Shown here in pieces: positions 36,698 to 44,332 of a DNA stretch of 64,000 nt. Origin of the DNA: Devosia soli. GTDB lineage: Bacteria > Pseudomonadota > Alphaproteobacteria > Rhizobiales > Devosiaceae. Under the pieces are notes generated by a model. It was not told the DNA's origin, ran no database searches, and saw only the letters and a program-made list of their open reading frames with translations. The stretch covers positions 496,001 to 560,000 of the forward strand of contig NZ_LAJG01000005.1 in assembly GCF_000970455.1 (NCBI RefSeq). The letters are read 5' to 3'. How positions within the stretch are numbered: the first letter of the stretch is position 1; each line of letters starts with the position of its first letter. A program made the position numbers and the translations under genes.

Positions 36698-37753
36698 TTA
36701 TGCCGCCAACCGCCACTCGTCCTCGGGCATCCAGGAGAAGGTGACCTTTTCACCGATCACCGGAGGATCGGCAAAGAAGCGGCTGTCGGAAATCTGGGCG
36801 TGATATTCCTTGCCATCACTATCCTTGACGAGGATGCGAACCATCGGGCCCTGATATTCGATATTGGTCACTTCGGCCGGGATATTAGTGCCGCCCACCG
36901 ATTGGACGATACGGCATTTGTCGGCGCGAACAGAAACCTTGCGCCCCTCGACGTCGATGACATTGTGGCCGCCGATGAACTTGGCGACAAAGGCATTGGA
37001 GGGCTTCTCAAAAACATCGCGGGCCGACCCTGCCTGCATGATCTGTCCATCACTCATGACGACGACGAGGTCGCTCAATGCCAAAGCTTCTTCCTGGCTG
37101 TGGGTCACGTGAACGAAGGTGATGCCCAGCTCGGTCTGGATTCGCTTGAGTTCGGTGCGCATGAGGACGCGCAGAAACGGGTCGAGAGCGGAAAGCGGTT
37201 CGTCGAGCAGCAGCACTTTGGGGCGGGTGATCAGCGAACGAGCGAGCGCGACGCGTTGCTGCTGGCCGCCCGAGAGCTGTGCCGGCATGCGATGGGCCAG
37301 ATGGTCCATCTGCACGAGTTTGAGAAATTCCATCGCTTTGGCATGGCGCTCAGCCTTCTTGACGCCCTTTATCTTGAGGCTGAAGGCGGCGTTGTCGAGC
37401 GCGCTAAGATGGGGAAAGAGCGCGTAGCTCTGAAACATCATGGACGTACCGCGCGCCGAGGGAGCACCATCGGTAACGTTGCGATTGTGGATCAGCACGT
37501 CGCCATCGGTGACGGATTCGTGGCCTGCCAACATGCGCAGCGTCGTTGTCTTGCCGCAGCCCGATGGCCCGAGAAGGCAGCAATAGCTGGCCTTGGGAAT
37601 GCGGAGCGAAATGGTATCCACCGCCTTGGCGCCGCCATCGTAAGACTTCGAGACGGCGACGAGCTCGACGTCATATTTCGTCGCGCCATCCTCGACCGGC
37701 GGCTCGGCTTCGGGCATCAGGTTCTTGGCGTTGAAGTCGGTGTCGATTTTCAT
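36698..37753 (-). CDS. ABC transporter ATP-binding protein (spermidine/putrescine PotA type)
   Basis: A 351-residue ATPase of the polyamine/iron importer class. Walker A is GPSGCGKTT near residue 59, the signature is LSGGQQQR near 161, Walker B is VLLLDEPLSALD near 180, and the H-loop is VHVTHSQEEA. A TOBE domain (about 270-351, KVSVRADKCRIVQ) follows. The first 28 residues are an extra acidic leader before the ABC core. It is the last gene of a four-gene operon (binding protein, two permeases, ATPase). Substrates of this class are polyamines or other small organic nitrogen compounds. Confidence 0.95.
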   Translation of the reverse strand: MKIDTDFNAKNLMPEAEPPVEDGATKYDVELVAVSKSYDGGAKAVDTISLRIPKASYCCLLGPSGCGKTTTLRMLAGHESVTDGDVLIHNRNVTDGAPSARGTSMMFQSYALFPHLSALDNAAFSLKIKGVKKAERHAKAMEFLKLVQMDHLAHRMPAQLSGGQQQRVALARSLITRPKVLLLDEPLSALDPFLRVLMRTELKRIQTELGITFVHVTHSQEEALALSDLVVVMSDGQIMQAGSARDVFEKPSNAFVAKFIGGHNVIDVEGRKVSVRADKCRIVQSVGGTNIPAEVTNIEYQGPMVRILVKDSDGKEYHAQISDSRFFADPPVIGEKVTFSWMPEDEWRLAA

Positions 37754-37778
37754 GTCGGAATCCTCGATTCAGAGCCAA

Positions 37779-38618
37779 TCAGGCGTGGTGGGCGGTGAGG
37801 CGAAGCTGGCGGCGTTTCGCAAGACTCCAGCTCGCCAGCAGGGTGACGATGACCATGGTGAACATGAAGAGCGTGGTAAGCGTGCCGACCGCAAACATCA
37901 CCGGCGTCGTGGCCGCGCCAAGCAGTCCGGTCAGTTCCATGGGCATGGTATTACCGGTGCCGATATTGAGGCCGGCACGGGCCGCTTCTTCATAGGACGA
38001 GGTGAAGCCGGCCATGAACATGCCGATGACACCGGGCAGGATCAGCGGCAGGATCACATACTGGAACCGCTGGAAGGAATTGGCGCCAAGATCGGTGGCC
38101 GCCTCCTCATAGGATTTATCCATGCGGCCCAGGATGATGAACATGATCAACATGGCAAAAGGCAGCGACCAAGTGAGCTGAGCGCCGATGCCGGAATACC
38201 ACCATTGTGGACGCATCCCGAGCATGTTGAGCGTCAGCGAAATGCCGAAGCCGACGAAGATGCCGGGAACGATCATGCTGACGATGGCCGAATAGAAGAC
38301 GAAATTGCCGCCCGGATAGCGCCGCCGAAAGCTCATGCCGACGGCTAGGCCGATCAGCATGGTGAGAAGCGCCACGATGGCGCCGAGGCGGAGTGAGCGG
38401 ATAAAGGAATTATGGATATCCCCCACCCCGCGGCCACCGGCGGTAAACAGCGTTTCGAACCATACAGTCGAAAAGCCGCGCATCGGAAAACTCATGCCGC
38501 CCTCAGGCCCCTGGAAGGAGAGCAGATAGACGCAGAACATCGGGCCATAGAGAAAGATCAAGAAGGCCGCGAAGACGAAGGACAGGACGTAAAAAGAGGT
38601 GGTGCGCTTGGTACCCAT
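37779..38618 (-). CDS. ABC transporter permease (PotC type)
   Basis: A 279-residue inner membrane permease with six hydrophobic helices and the EAA loop SYEEAATDLGANSFQRFQYVILPLILPG (about residues 165-195), which docks on the ATPase. SFQGPEGGMSFPMRGFSTVWF after helix 1 is typical of PotC/PotI-like proteins. It lies 25 bases upstream of the ATPase gene and 11 bases downstream of the other permease gene, in one operon. ATG at 38618. Confidence 0.93.
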   Translation of the reverse strand: MGTKRTTSFYVLSFVFAAFLIFLYGPMFCVYLLSFQGPEGGMSFPMRGFSTVWFETLFTAGGRGVGDIHNSFIRSLRLGAIVALLTMLIGLAVGMSFRRRYPGGNFVFYSAIVSMIVPGIFVGFGISLTLNMLGMRPQWWYSGIGAQLTWSLPFAMLIMFIILGRMDKSYEEAATDLGANSFQRFQYVILPLILPGVIGMFMAGFTSSYEEAARAGLNIGTGNTMPMELTGLLGAATTPVMFAVGTLTTLFMFTMVIVTLLASWSLAKRRQLRLTAHHA

Positions 38619-38629
38619 CTATGTGCTCC

Positions 38630-39499
38630 TCAGCGTGCCAGTTCTTTGCGGATGTCGACGAAGCGCAGCAGCAAGCCAACCATGCCGAGCACGATGACGA
38701 GCAGAACGACTGACTTCGCGGCAGCGGGCGGGAATTGGAAGGCGTTGATTTCATTCATGATCGCCACCGCCGGCGTATTCATCTGATTGCCGCTCATGGC
38801 GCGTACGAGGAACCCATCACCCATGACGGCGGTGATGATGAAGATGGTGCCCACGACGATGCCAGGCTTGATGAGCGGGATGATCACTTCCTGGATCACC
38901 TGCCATTCCGAGGCGCCCTGATCGCGGGCGGCCTGAATGATGGATGGGCTGATCTTGGCCATGGAATTGGCGATGGGGCCGGCCATGGCCATGGTGAGCA
39001 TGTTCACATAGACGAGGATCACCGAGAATTCGGAATAGAGGAGCCAGGAGATTGGCTGATCGATAAGGCCCATGCCGAAAAGGGCCTGATTGACGAGACC
39101 CTCGCGGCCGAGCAGCGGGACCCAGGAAATCATGCGGATGGGGCCCGAGGTCCAGAACGGAATGGCGCAGGCGGCAAGGAAGATGGCGCGCCACATGTTC
39201 GAGCGGACGTGAAAGACGAGATAATAGGAAATGGTGAAGCCAAGGACCAAGGTAATGGACCAGACCATCGCCAGCTGCCGGAACACGGTTGCATAGGTGT
39301 CGACCGTCAGGCTCGAGCGGAAGAGATCGGTCCAGTTGCCGAGATAAAATTCGGGGATGATCTCGGCAAAGCCATAATCCATGAAGCTGACCGCGAGGAT
39401 GATCGCCAGCGGCACCATGACGAGACATGTCATGATCAGGGTGAAGGGTGTGGCCTGCAACCACGAGGCAATGCGGGGTGACATGGTCATGCTGCTCAT
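38630..39499 (-). CDS. ABC transporter permease (PotB type)
   Basis: A 289-residue permease, the partner of the PotC-type subunit, with six hydrophobic helices. The EAA motif is QAARDQGASEWQVIQEVIIPLIKPGI near residues 195-225. ATG at 39499 (MSSMTMSPRIASW) is preferred over a TTG 17 codons upstream, because the extension is not family-like. It is separated from the upstream binding-protein gene by about 60 bases. Confidence 0.93.
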   Translation of the reverse strand: MSSMTMSPRIASWLQATPFTLIMTCLVMVPLAIILAVSFMDYGFAEIIPEFYLGNWTDLFRSSLTVDTYATVFRQLAMVWSITLVLGFTISYYLVFHVRSNMWRAIFLAACAIPFWTSGPIRMISWVPLLGREGLVNQALFGMGLIDQPISWLLYSEFSVILVYVNMLTMAMAGPIANSMAKISPSIIQAARDQGASEWQVIQEVIIPLIKPGIVVGTIFIITAVMGDGFLVRAMSGNQMNTPAVAIMNEINAFQFPPAAAKSVVLLVIVLGMVGLLLRFVDIRKELAR

Positions 39500-39561
39500 T
39501 GGCGGTGCTCCATGGGCTGGAAGCCCCGGGACCAGCAGCCCCGGAGCCAAGGAGATGCGGA

Positions 39562-40863
39562 TCAGGCGGCCATGAAATCCTGCCAGCGGCGGACGAGATA
39601 TCGATCTTCGTCCATCAGGGTATTCCAGATGCCGACATTGCCCATGCGATCCCAGAGGGAGCCGCCATCGCGCACGGCGCCAGCCTTTTCCATCACCTTG
39701 CCGAACGGGTCGATGATGTCGGCAGTGGCGGGCTTGCCTTCGTACCAGTATCCGTAATCGTTTTCGGACATCTGGGCCTTCATCAGGTCAGGAACGGATG
39801 AGTAGAAGCCCTGGCGGGAGAAGTAGACGCCGTTGAAGCCGGAATTGCACCAGTTCATGTATTCCATGACGCAGTCGCGGCGCAGTTTATCCCCGCTATC
39901 GAGATGGGCCATGGCGGATTGAAAAATGTACCAGCCGCGCGAGCCTTCCTTGAGCGGAAGGTACTGGCAGGCGATGCCGCGGGTGCGCACTTCGGTAGCG
40001 GCGGGGGCGAACATCGACTGGAGGATGACTTCGCCCGAGGCCATGAGCTGTACGGACTGGTCAAAATTGGTCCAGAACGAGCGGAAATGCCCGGCGCGCT
40101 TGAGTTCGATGAGAAGATCGATGGTCTTATCGATCTCCTCGCGAGTCATGTTGCCTTTGTCGACATAGGTCATGAGACCAGCGGCTTCGAGGGCAACGGC
40201 GGCGTCGGGGACGCCGACGTTGACGCCATCCTGCAGGGCGACCTTGCCAGCGAAGTCGGAATTAAAGAAATCCCCCCAGCTTTCGACCTTGTGCGGCACG
40301 AGATCGGGACGCACGCCGAGGGTGTCGGCATTGTACATCACGGGAATGCCAACGAGCCAATCGGTTGGGGCGGTTGAATATTCCTGCGCCGAAGCGTCGG
40401 CCCAGTATTGGGACTTGATCGGGGCATAACCTTGCATGGAATAAGGCTTGCCGTCGGCATAGGTGCCCTGGGTGAAGAGCGGCACCGTCTGGTCCCAATA
40501 TTTGTACTCGCTGACGGGAATCGCCATGAGGATCCCCTTGTTCTTGAAGTAACCCATCGAGGTATTGCCGAAGTCCGCGACGTCGACGGTTTCGGGCTGA
40601 GTGAGCAGCCGGTTGATGAGCGTGGTGTTGTCCAGTGTCTGCATCTGGATAGTGAAGCCGAGGTCCTTATTGGCCTGTTCGGCGACCGTCGGGTTGGTCG
40701 TATAGATCGAGCCGACATGGGTGATCGTGATGTCCTTGCTGGCCTGCGCCCAATAGGTCGGGAAGCCGGTGATCACGCCCGAGCCGAGGGCGGCGCCAGC
40801 GGTTGCGGCGGCGCCCTTCATGAAACTGCGGCGGGAAAGTCCCTTGCTCTCTTGCTCACTCAT
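39562..40863 (-). CDS. ABC transporter substrate-binding protein, Tat-exported
   Basis: A 433-residue periplasmic binding protein of the extracellular solute-binding family 1 (PotD-like). The N-terminus carries a twin-arginine signal, SRRSFMKGAAATAGAALGSG (residues 9-28), so it is exported folded. Phrases such as KIRILNG are absent; instead DVADFGNTSMGYFKNKG and VGIPVMYNADTLGVRPDLVP are typical of uncharacterised PotD relatives. ATG at 40863 with AGGAG. It is the first gene of the importer operon. The ligand is unknown; the neighbouring hydrolases suggest a nitrogen-rich small molecule. Confidence 0.93.
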   Translation of the reverse strand: MSEQESKGLSRRSFMKGAAATAGAALGSGVITGFPTYWAQASKDITITHVGSIYTTNPTVAEQANKDLGFTIQMQTLDNTTLINRLLTQPETVDVADFGNTSMGYFKNKGILMAIPVSEYKYWDQTVPLFTQGTYADGKPYSMQGYAPIKSQYWADASAQEYSTAPTDWLVGIPVMYNADTLGVRPDLVPHKVESWGDFFNSDFAGKVALQDGVNVGVPDAAVALEAAGLMTYVDKGNMTREEIDKTIDLLIELKRAGHFRSFWTNFDQSVQLMASGEVILQSMFAPAATEVRTRGIACQYLPLKEGSRGWYIFQSAMAHLDSGDKLRRDCVMEYMNWCNSGFNGVYFSRQGFYSSVPDLMKAQMSENDYGYWYEGKPATADIIDPFGKVMEKAGAVRDGGSLWDRMGNVGIWNTLMDEDRYLVRRWQDFMAA

Positions 40864-40942
40864 CGTCGTCTCTCCTGGTGGCACTGCCTTGGGGCGCAGG
40901 CCTTTCGGGAAAGAGGATTGAATGAAGCAAAGGTGACGACAA

Positions 40943-40957
40943 ATGAGATTAATTCAT
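40943..40957. promoter_or_regulatory. Imperfect palindrome upstream of the ABC importer operon
   Basis: ATGAGAT-T-AATTCAT at 40943-40957 (5 of 7 positions inverted) lies 80 bases upstream of the binding-protein ATG on the minus strand. It is AT-rich like the LysR-gene palindrome at 35522 and shares GATTAAT-like bases. The remaining gap 40864-41040 shows no gene. Confidence 0.25.
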
Positions 40958-41042
40958 ACGAACCCAAGAGCTAGATTTGGGCTGCGCGGCACGCAGGGCA
41001 GCCCTGCAAGCCATTCAAAAGCTTGGGAAAAATGGCGAAGCC

Positions 41043-41059
41043 GGGGCGCCATGCGCCCC
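41043..41059 (-). terminator. Hairpin downstream of the flavin reductase gene
   Basis: A perfect 7-bp stem GGGGCGC/GCGCCCC with a CAT loop, about 45 bases past the minus-strand stop. A run of five T follows about nine bases later on that strand. Confidence 0.5.
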
Positions 41060-41103
41060 AGCCTTAAGCCGAGCGGACTATTGCTTCAGCGCTTTTGAAT
41101 CGG

Positions 41104-41613
41104 TCAGCTGGCGACCGAGAACATCCGGGCCTGTGCCTCCTGCAGCTGACGATATTTGCCATCGAGATAGAGCAGCGGGCTATAGGTTTCCTGCCAGAGC
41201 TCGACGCCGACGATCTCGGCAAGGAAGATCGAATGGGACTGGTAGGGTACGACCTGCCGGACTTGGCAGTCGAAGCTGACGAGCGAATTGACAAGAGCGG
41301 GGGCGCCCGTAGTGATTTCGCGCCATTGACCGTGGTCGAAGCGCTTTTCGCGATCGACGGAACTGGAGAAGCGGCCGGCAATAGCCTCGTGTTCGTCGGC
41401 AAGGATATTGACGCAGAGGAGGCCGGCTTCGGCGACGTGGTTGTGGGCCGACGCATTCTTGTTGATGCAGACGAGTAGCGTCGGCGGATCGGCCGTCACC
41501 GAGGAGACTGCCGTGGCGACAAGGCCATGGCGAACTCCTTGATTTACCGTGGTAATCAGCGAGACACCTGCAGCCAGACGCCGCATGCCAAGCTTGAAAT
41601 GATCCGAATTCAT
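41104..41613 (-). CDS. Flavin reductase family protein (RutF-like)
   Basis: A 169-residue FMN-binding split-barrel protein. The opening FKLGMRRLAAGVSLITTVNQGVRHGLVATAVSSVTADPPTLLVCIN matches short-chain flavin:NADH reductases such as RutF and HpaC, which hand reduced FMN to a partner monooxygenase. The GLVATAVSSVTADPPTLLV stretch is the flavin-binding region. ATG at 41613. The RutA-type monooxygenases at 44-48 kb are the obvious partners. It diverges from the asparaginase-like gene, with a perfect 9-bp inverted repeat between them. Confidence 0.9.
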   Translation of the reverse strand: MNSDHFKLGMRRLAAGVSLITTVNQGVRHGLVATAVSSVTADPPTLLVCINKNASAHNHVAEAGLLCVNILADEHEAIAGRFSSSVDREKRFDHGQWREITTGAPALVNSLVSFDCQVRQVVPYQSHSIFLAEIVGVELWQETYSPLLYLDGKYRQLQEAQARMFSVAS

Positions 41614-41688
41614 CGACTCGATCCTTTGTTGTCGCTGTGGGGCGTTGGGGATGAGTATTTGGCAGGGAGGGGTTCTCTCCAATCGAAC

Positions 41689-41714
41689 ATTTCTCACTGG
41701 CTCGGGTGAGAAAT
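41689..41714. promoter_or_regulatory. Putative regulon operator, site 2 (flavin reductase / asparaginase-like)
   Basis: ATTTCTCAC (41689-41697) and GTGAGAAAT (41706-41714) are perfect 9-bp inverted arms around eight bases. This is the best copy of the motif shared by sites 1 to 5. It lies 68 bases upstream of the asparaginase-like gene and 76 bases from the divergent reductase gene. Confidence 0.6.
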
Positions 41715-41781
41715 TCTGGAATGGGCTTATCCCCGGGTCCGCGCTAGCGTTTGCCGGGACAAAAAAGGAGCGCGCGCGGCC

Positions 41782-42774
41782 ATGAGCAAAATCGCCTTTA
41801 TCGGAACTGGCGGAACGATCTCATCGCTCGGCAAAGGTCCGCTGGACATCGTCCATTATGGCGCTACCAAGAGCATGCTGCCTGCCGGCGACATTCTCGC
41901 TGCGGTGCCGCAAGTGCATGAAGTTGCTGAGGTTTTCCCGGTTCCGTTCAGCCATGTACCGAGCCCGAACATCTATTATCCCGAGTGGAAGGCGCTCGCG
42001 GCGCTCTGTCTCAAACTTGTCGACGAGCACCCGGATCTATCGGGAATCGTGATCGGACACGGGACGGCGACACTTGAAGAGACGGCCTATGCGCTGGGGC
42101 TATTGCTGAAAGTTTCTATCCCCGTCGTGGTCGTCGGCTCGCAACGGCCGCTGAGCGGGCTTGCGTCGGACGCATCGATGAACCTAGTCAACGCCGTTCG
42201 CGTCGCTGCCGACCCCAATTCGCGCGGGCGCGGCGTGCTGGTTCTGCTCAATGACGAGATCCATCCGGCGCGCGACGTAACCAAGACCGCGACCTATCGG
42301 CTACAGACTTTCAAGGCCGCCGATTTCGGGATGCTGGGTTACGTCGACGGGCCCTATATCAGCTATTACCGCCGCAGCGAACGGGTCACGGCGCCGGAAA
42401 CCGAGTTTGATTCCAGTGACTTGGACGCCCTGCCCCGCGTCGACATCACCTATGCCTATGCCGGCGCAGATGGCGTCGATGTCGATGCTTATGTCGCCGC
42501 TGGCGCCAAGGGCATTGTCTCGGCCGGCTTTGCGCCGGGCATGGCGCCCCCGGGCCAGATGGTGGCGCTGGAGCGTGCGGCCAAGGCGGGAGTTGTCGTC
42601 GTGCAGGCGACGCGGGCCGGTTCGGGTGTCGTCCATGATAGCGACCGGCTGGCGGAAATAAACTTTATTCCCGCCGATAATCTCAATCCGCAGAAGGCGC
42701 GAATCCTGCTTGCCCTGGCGCTGACACGGAGCTCGGAACGGGCCGAAATCATGCGTATGTTCAAGACCTATTGA
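41782..42774 (+). CDS. Asparaginase homologue with altered catalytic Asp
   Basis: A 330-residue type II asparaginase-fold protein. The first catalytic Thr motif IGTGGTIS is intact, as is the Lys in RDVTKTATY and the C-terminal NPQKARILLALALT. However, the second motif, THGTDT in known asparaginases, reads GHGTAT here (residues 92-97). The catalytic Asp is Ala96 and the preceding Thr is Gly92. The protein may act on a different amide by a changed mechanism, or be inactive. There is no signal peptide, so it is cytoplasmic. ATG at 41782 follows AAGGAG. Divergent from flavin reductase. Confidence 0.87.
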   Translation: MSKIAFIGTGGTISSLGKGPLDIVHYGATKSMLPAGDILAAVPQVHEVAEVFPVPFSHVPSPNIYYPEWKALAALCLKLVDEHPDLSGIVIGHGTATLEETAYALGLLLKVSIPVVVVGSQRPLSGLASDASMNLVNAVRVAADPNSRGRGVLVLLNDEIHPARDVTKTATYRLQTFKAADFGMLGYVDGPYISYYRRSERVTAPETEFDSSDLDALPRVDITYAYAGADGVDVDAYVAAGAKGIVSAGFAPGMAPPGQMVALERAAKAGVVVVQATRAGSGVVHDSDRLAEINFIPADNLNPQKARILLALALTRSSERAEIMRMFKTY

Positions 42775-42907
42775 CCCAGGTCGGATAGCATTCCGTTACC
42801 GCTGACGGCGCGACAAGGCGAAAGCGTTAATTTGCCTGCGGACGCGATGCAGGCGCGAGATTGGTGGCTCGCCGCAGGCGTGCAGAAAGCCACGAAATTG
42901 AAAAGGA

Positions 42908-42935
42908 GGTCCCCGCTTTTGCGGGGATGATATTG
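42908..42935. repeat. Short hairpin repeat (family B), copy 1
   Basis: TCCCCGC-TTTT-GCGGGGA hairpin followed by TGATATTG. A near-identical 28-base unit is at 54098-54125. It lies between the convergent asparaginase-like and hydrolase genes, so it may also serve as a terminator. Confidence 0.5.
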
Positions 42936-42952
42936 GTGGGGTGGCGAGGCCT

Positions 42953-43501
42953 CTATGCCAGGCTCGCGACGAAGCTCTTGCTGTCGCTGATCTCGGCCTG
43001 ACGGGGAAGGATCTTGGTCAGGAGGAGGTCGTGAACCTCCGGATCGTTATCGCCGATGCAATCGGCCAGGATGGTGATGGCAAAATCCATGTCGGCCGCG
43101 AGGCGCGTGGTCGACAAAATGACGCCCGATGTCGATATGCCGGTCAGGACGAGATGGTTGGCCTCATAGGCCGAGAGGATGACCGGGAGGTCGGTGCCGT
43201 AGAGCGCGCCGACGCGATGTTTGACGACGACGGGCTCACCTCGGATCGGCGCCAGCTCATCGATGACGGTGGGGTTGACGAGGCGGCCGGCCGCCTTGGC
43301 GGCCGCAAAGCCCTTGTTGTTGGCTGACACTTCCGGATGACCAGGGCGGAAGCCGACGACGACGAAGGCGATCGGCATGCCGGCTTTGCGGGCGGCGGCC
43401 AGGACCTTTTGAGTATTGGCGATTGCGTCGGCAGCAGGAAAATTGCTGACAATGTCTGGCTGAAAATCCATCACCAGCAAGGCGGAGCGGCGCTCGATCA
43501 T
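42953..43501 (-). CDS. Isochorismatase-fold hydrolase lacking the nucleophilic Cys
   Basis: A 182-residue isochorismatase superfamily protein with the core Asp12 (LLVMDFQPD) and a plausible Lys94 (VVVKHRVGALYGTDL). The motif that carries the nucleophile in cysteine hydrolases (STSGCV) reads STSGVILST here, so Cys is replaced by Val127. True isochorismatases such as EntB and PhzD also lack this Cys and act without a covalent intermediate. A vinyl-ether or other hydrolysis is therefore more likely than amide cleavage. Its start overlaps the upstream flavin reductase gene by 4 bases (ATGA), so the two form an operon. Confidence 0.85.
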   Translation of the reverse strand: MIERRSALLVMDFQPDIVSNFPAADAIANTQKVLAAARKAGMPIAFVVVGFRPGHPEVSANNKGFAAAKAAGRLVNPTVIDELAPIRGEPVVVKHRVGALYGTDLPVILSAYEANHLVLTGISTSGVILSTTRLAADMDFAITILADCIGDNDPEVHDLLLTKILPRQAEISDSKSFVASLA

Positions 43502-43998
43502 AGGTACTTGCCCTTGTAGGAAACGAGCGGAGTGACGTCGGGCGTCGCGGTAAAATCCATCACCCTGCCGATGACGATGGCCGTGCCGAAGCGCTCGATG
43601 ACTTCTTCAATCTTGCAGTCGATGGCGCCGGCCGCGCCCTCAAGGATCGGCGCGCCCGTGGCGAGCCTTGTCCAGGAACCGAGCTGAAAACGGTCGGAAC
43701 CCTTGAGATCGCCCTTGCCGCCGAAGGGTGCGGCGATGTCGGCCTGATCGGTCGAGAGATAATTGATGGCGAAGTGGCCGCCATCGAGCATGGTCTGGAA
43801 GGCGGAGGTTTTTTTGTCGACCGAGACCATCAGCATCGGTGGATCGGCACAGAGATGAGTAGCGGAGAGGGCGAGGAAGCCGCGCGGGCCATCGGCGGCT
43901 TCGGCGGTCACAATGGCTGTGCCGACGGCGCGGAGGCCGACCGCCTGCCAGAAGGTCCGAACGTCGATGACCCGCTCGGCGGTCATGGTGTCAGTCAT
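43498..43998 (-). CDS. Flavin reductase family protein (second copy)
   Basis: A 166-residue FMN-binding split-barrel reductase. FWQAVGLRAVGTAIVTAEAADGPRGFLALSATHLCADPPMLMVSVDKKTSAF is the flavin-binding half. It is only moderately similar to the reductase at 41.1 kb, so it is not a recent copy. ATG at 43998 with GGAG. It is co-translated with the Cys-lacking isochorismatase-fold gene. Two reductases and three monooxygenases in one region suggest more than one oxygenase-reductase pair. Confidence 0.9.
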   Translation of the reverse strand: MTDTMTAERVIDVRTFWQAVGLRAVGTAIVTAEAADGPRGFLALSATHLCADPPMLMVSVDKKTSAFQTMLDGGHFAINYLSTDQADIAAPFGGKGDLKGSDRFQLGSWTRLATGAPILEGAAGAIDCKIEEVIERFGTAIVIGRVMDFTATPDVTPLVSYKGKYL

Positions 43999-44002
43999 TT
44001 TT

Positions 44003-44026
44003 GAAACTCCGTTGCGGGTGAAAAAG
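44003..44026. promoter_or_regulatory. Putative regulon operator, site 5 (second flavin reductase operon)
   Basis: GCGGGTGAAAAAG on the plus strand resembles the CGGGTGAGAAAT core of sites 1 to 3. It overlaps the region just upstream of the flavin reductase start, including its GGAG. This is the weakest of the five. Confidence 0.25.
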
Positions 44027-44112
44027 CATTTGCGCCCTGCGTGCTGCTGCGTGCGGATTGCGGCCTATTCGGCGAGCCTCCAATCTCTAGTATCGAGCCA
44101 CTGCCCCGGATG

Positions 44113-44195
44113 TCCCTCGGGCTTGACCTGAGAGCCATGCGTCCATCCCTGACACGGGTGGCTTCCGCGTCGGCCCTCGGGTCGAGCCCGAGGGA
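44113..44195. repeat. Intergenic palindromic repeat in a 334-base gap
   Basis: The gap between 43998 and 44333 has no gene. It holds two arms, CCCTCGGGCTTGACCTGAG (44114-44132) and its inverted relative CCCTCGGGTCGAGCCCGAGG (44174-44193). A similar element with arms CCTCGGACTTGATCCGAGG is at 57432-57506. Confidence 0.6.
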
Positions 44196-44290
44196 AGCGC
44201 GGTGGGCGGGGAGTGAAGAGGACGACAAAGATGCCCTCACACTTGCGCAGTCCAGATTGAACGGTCTCAGATAGTCTTGAGAGTGCACAG

Positions 44291-44318
44291 TGTCCTCCCG
44301 GCTCTCGCCGGAAGGACA
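44291..44318 (-). terminator. Hairpin downstream of the RutA-type operon
   Basis: TGTCCT/AGGACA and CCGGC/GCCGG form an 11-bp stem with one mismatch and a TCTC loop, 14 bases past the last gene of the operon. No T run follows. Confidence 0.4.
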
Positions 44319-44332
44319 ATTGCGGGCATGTT

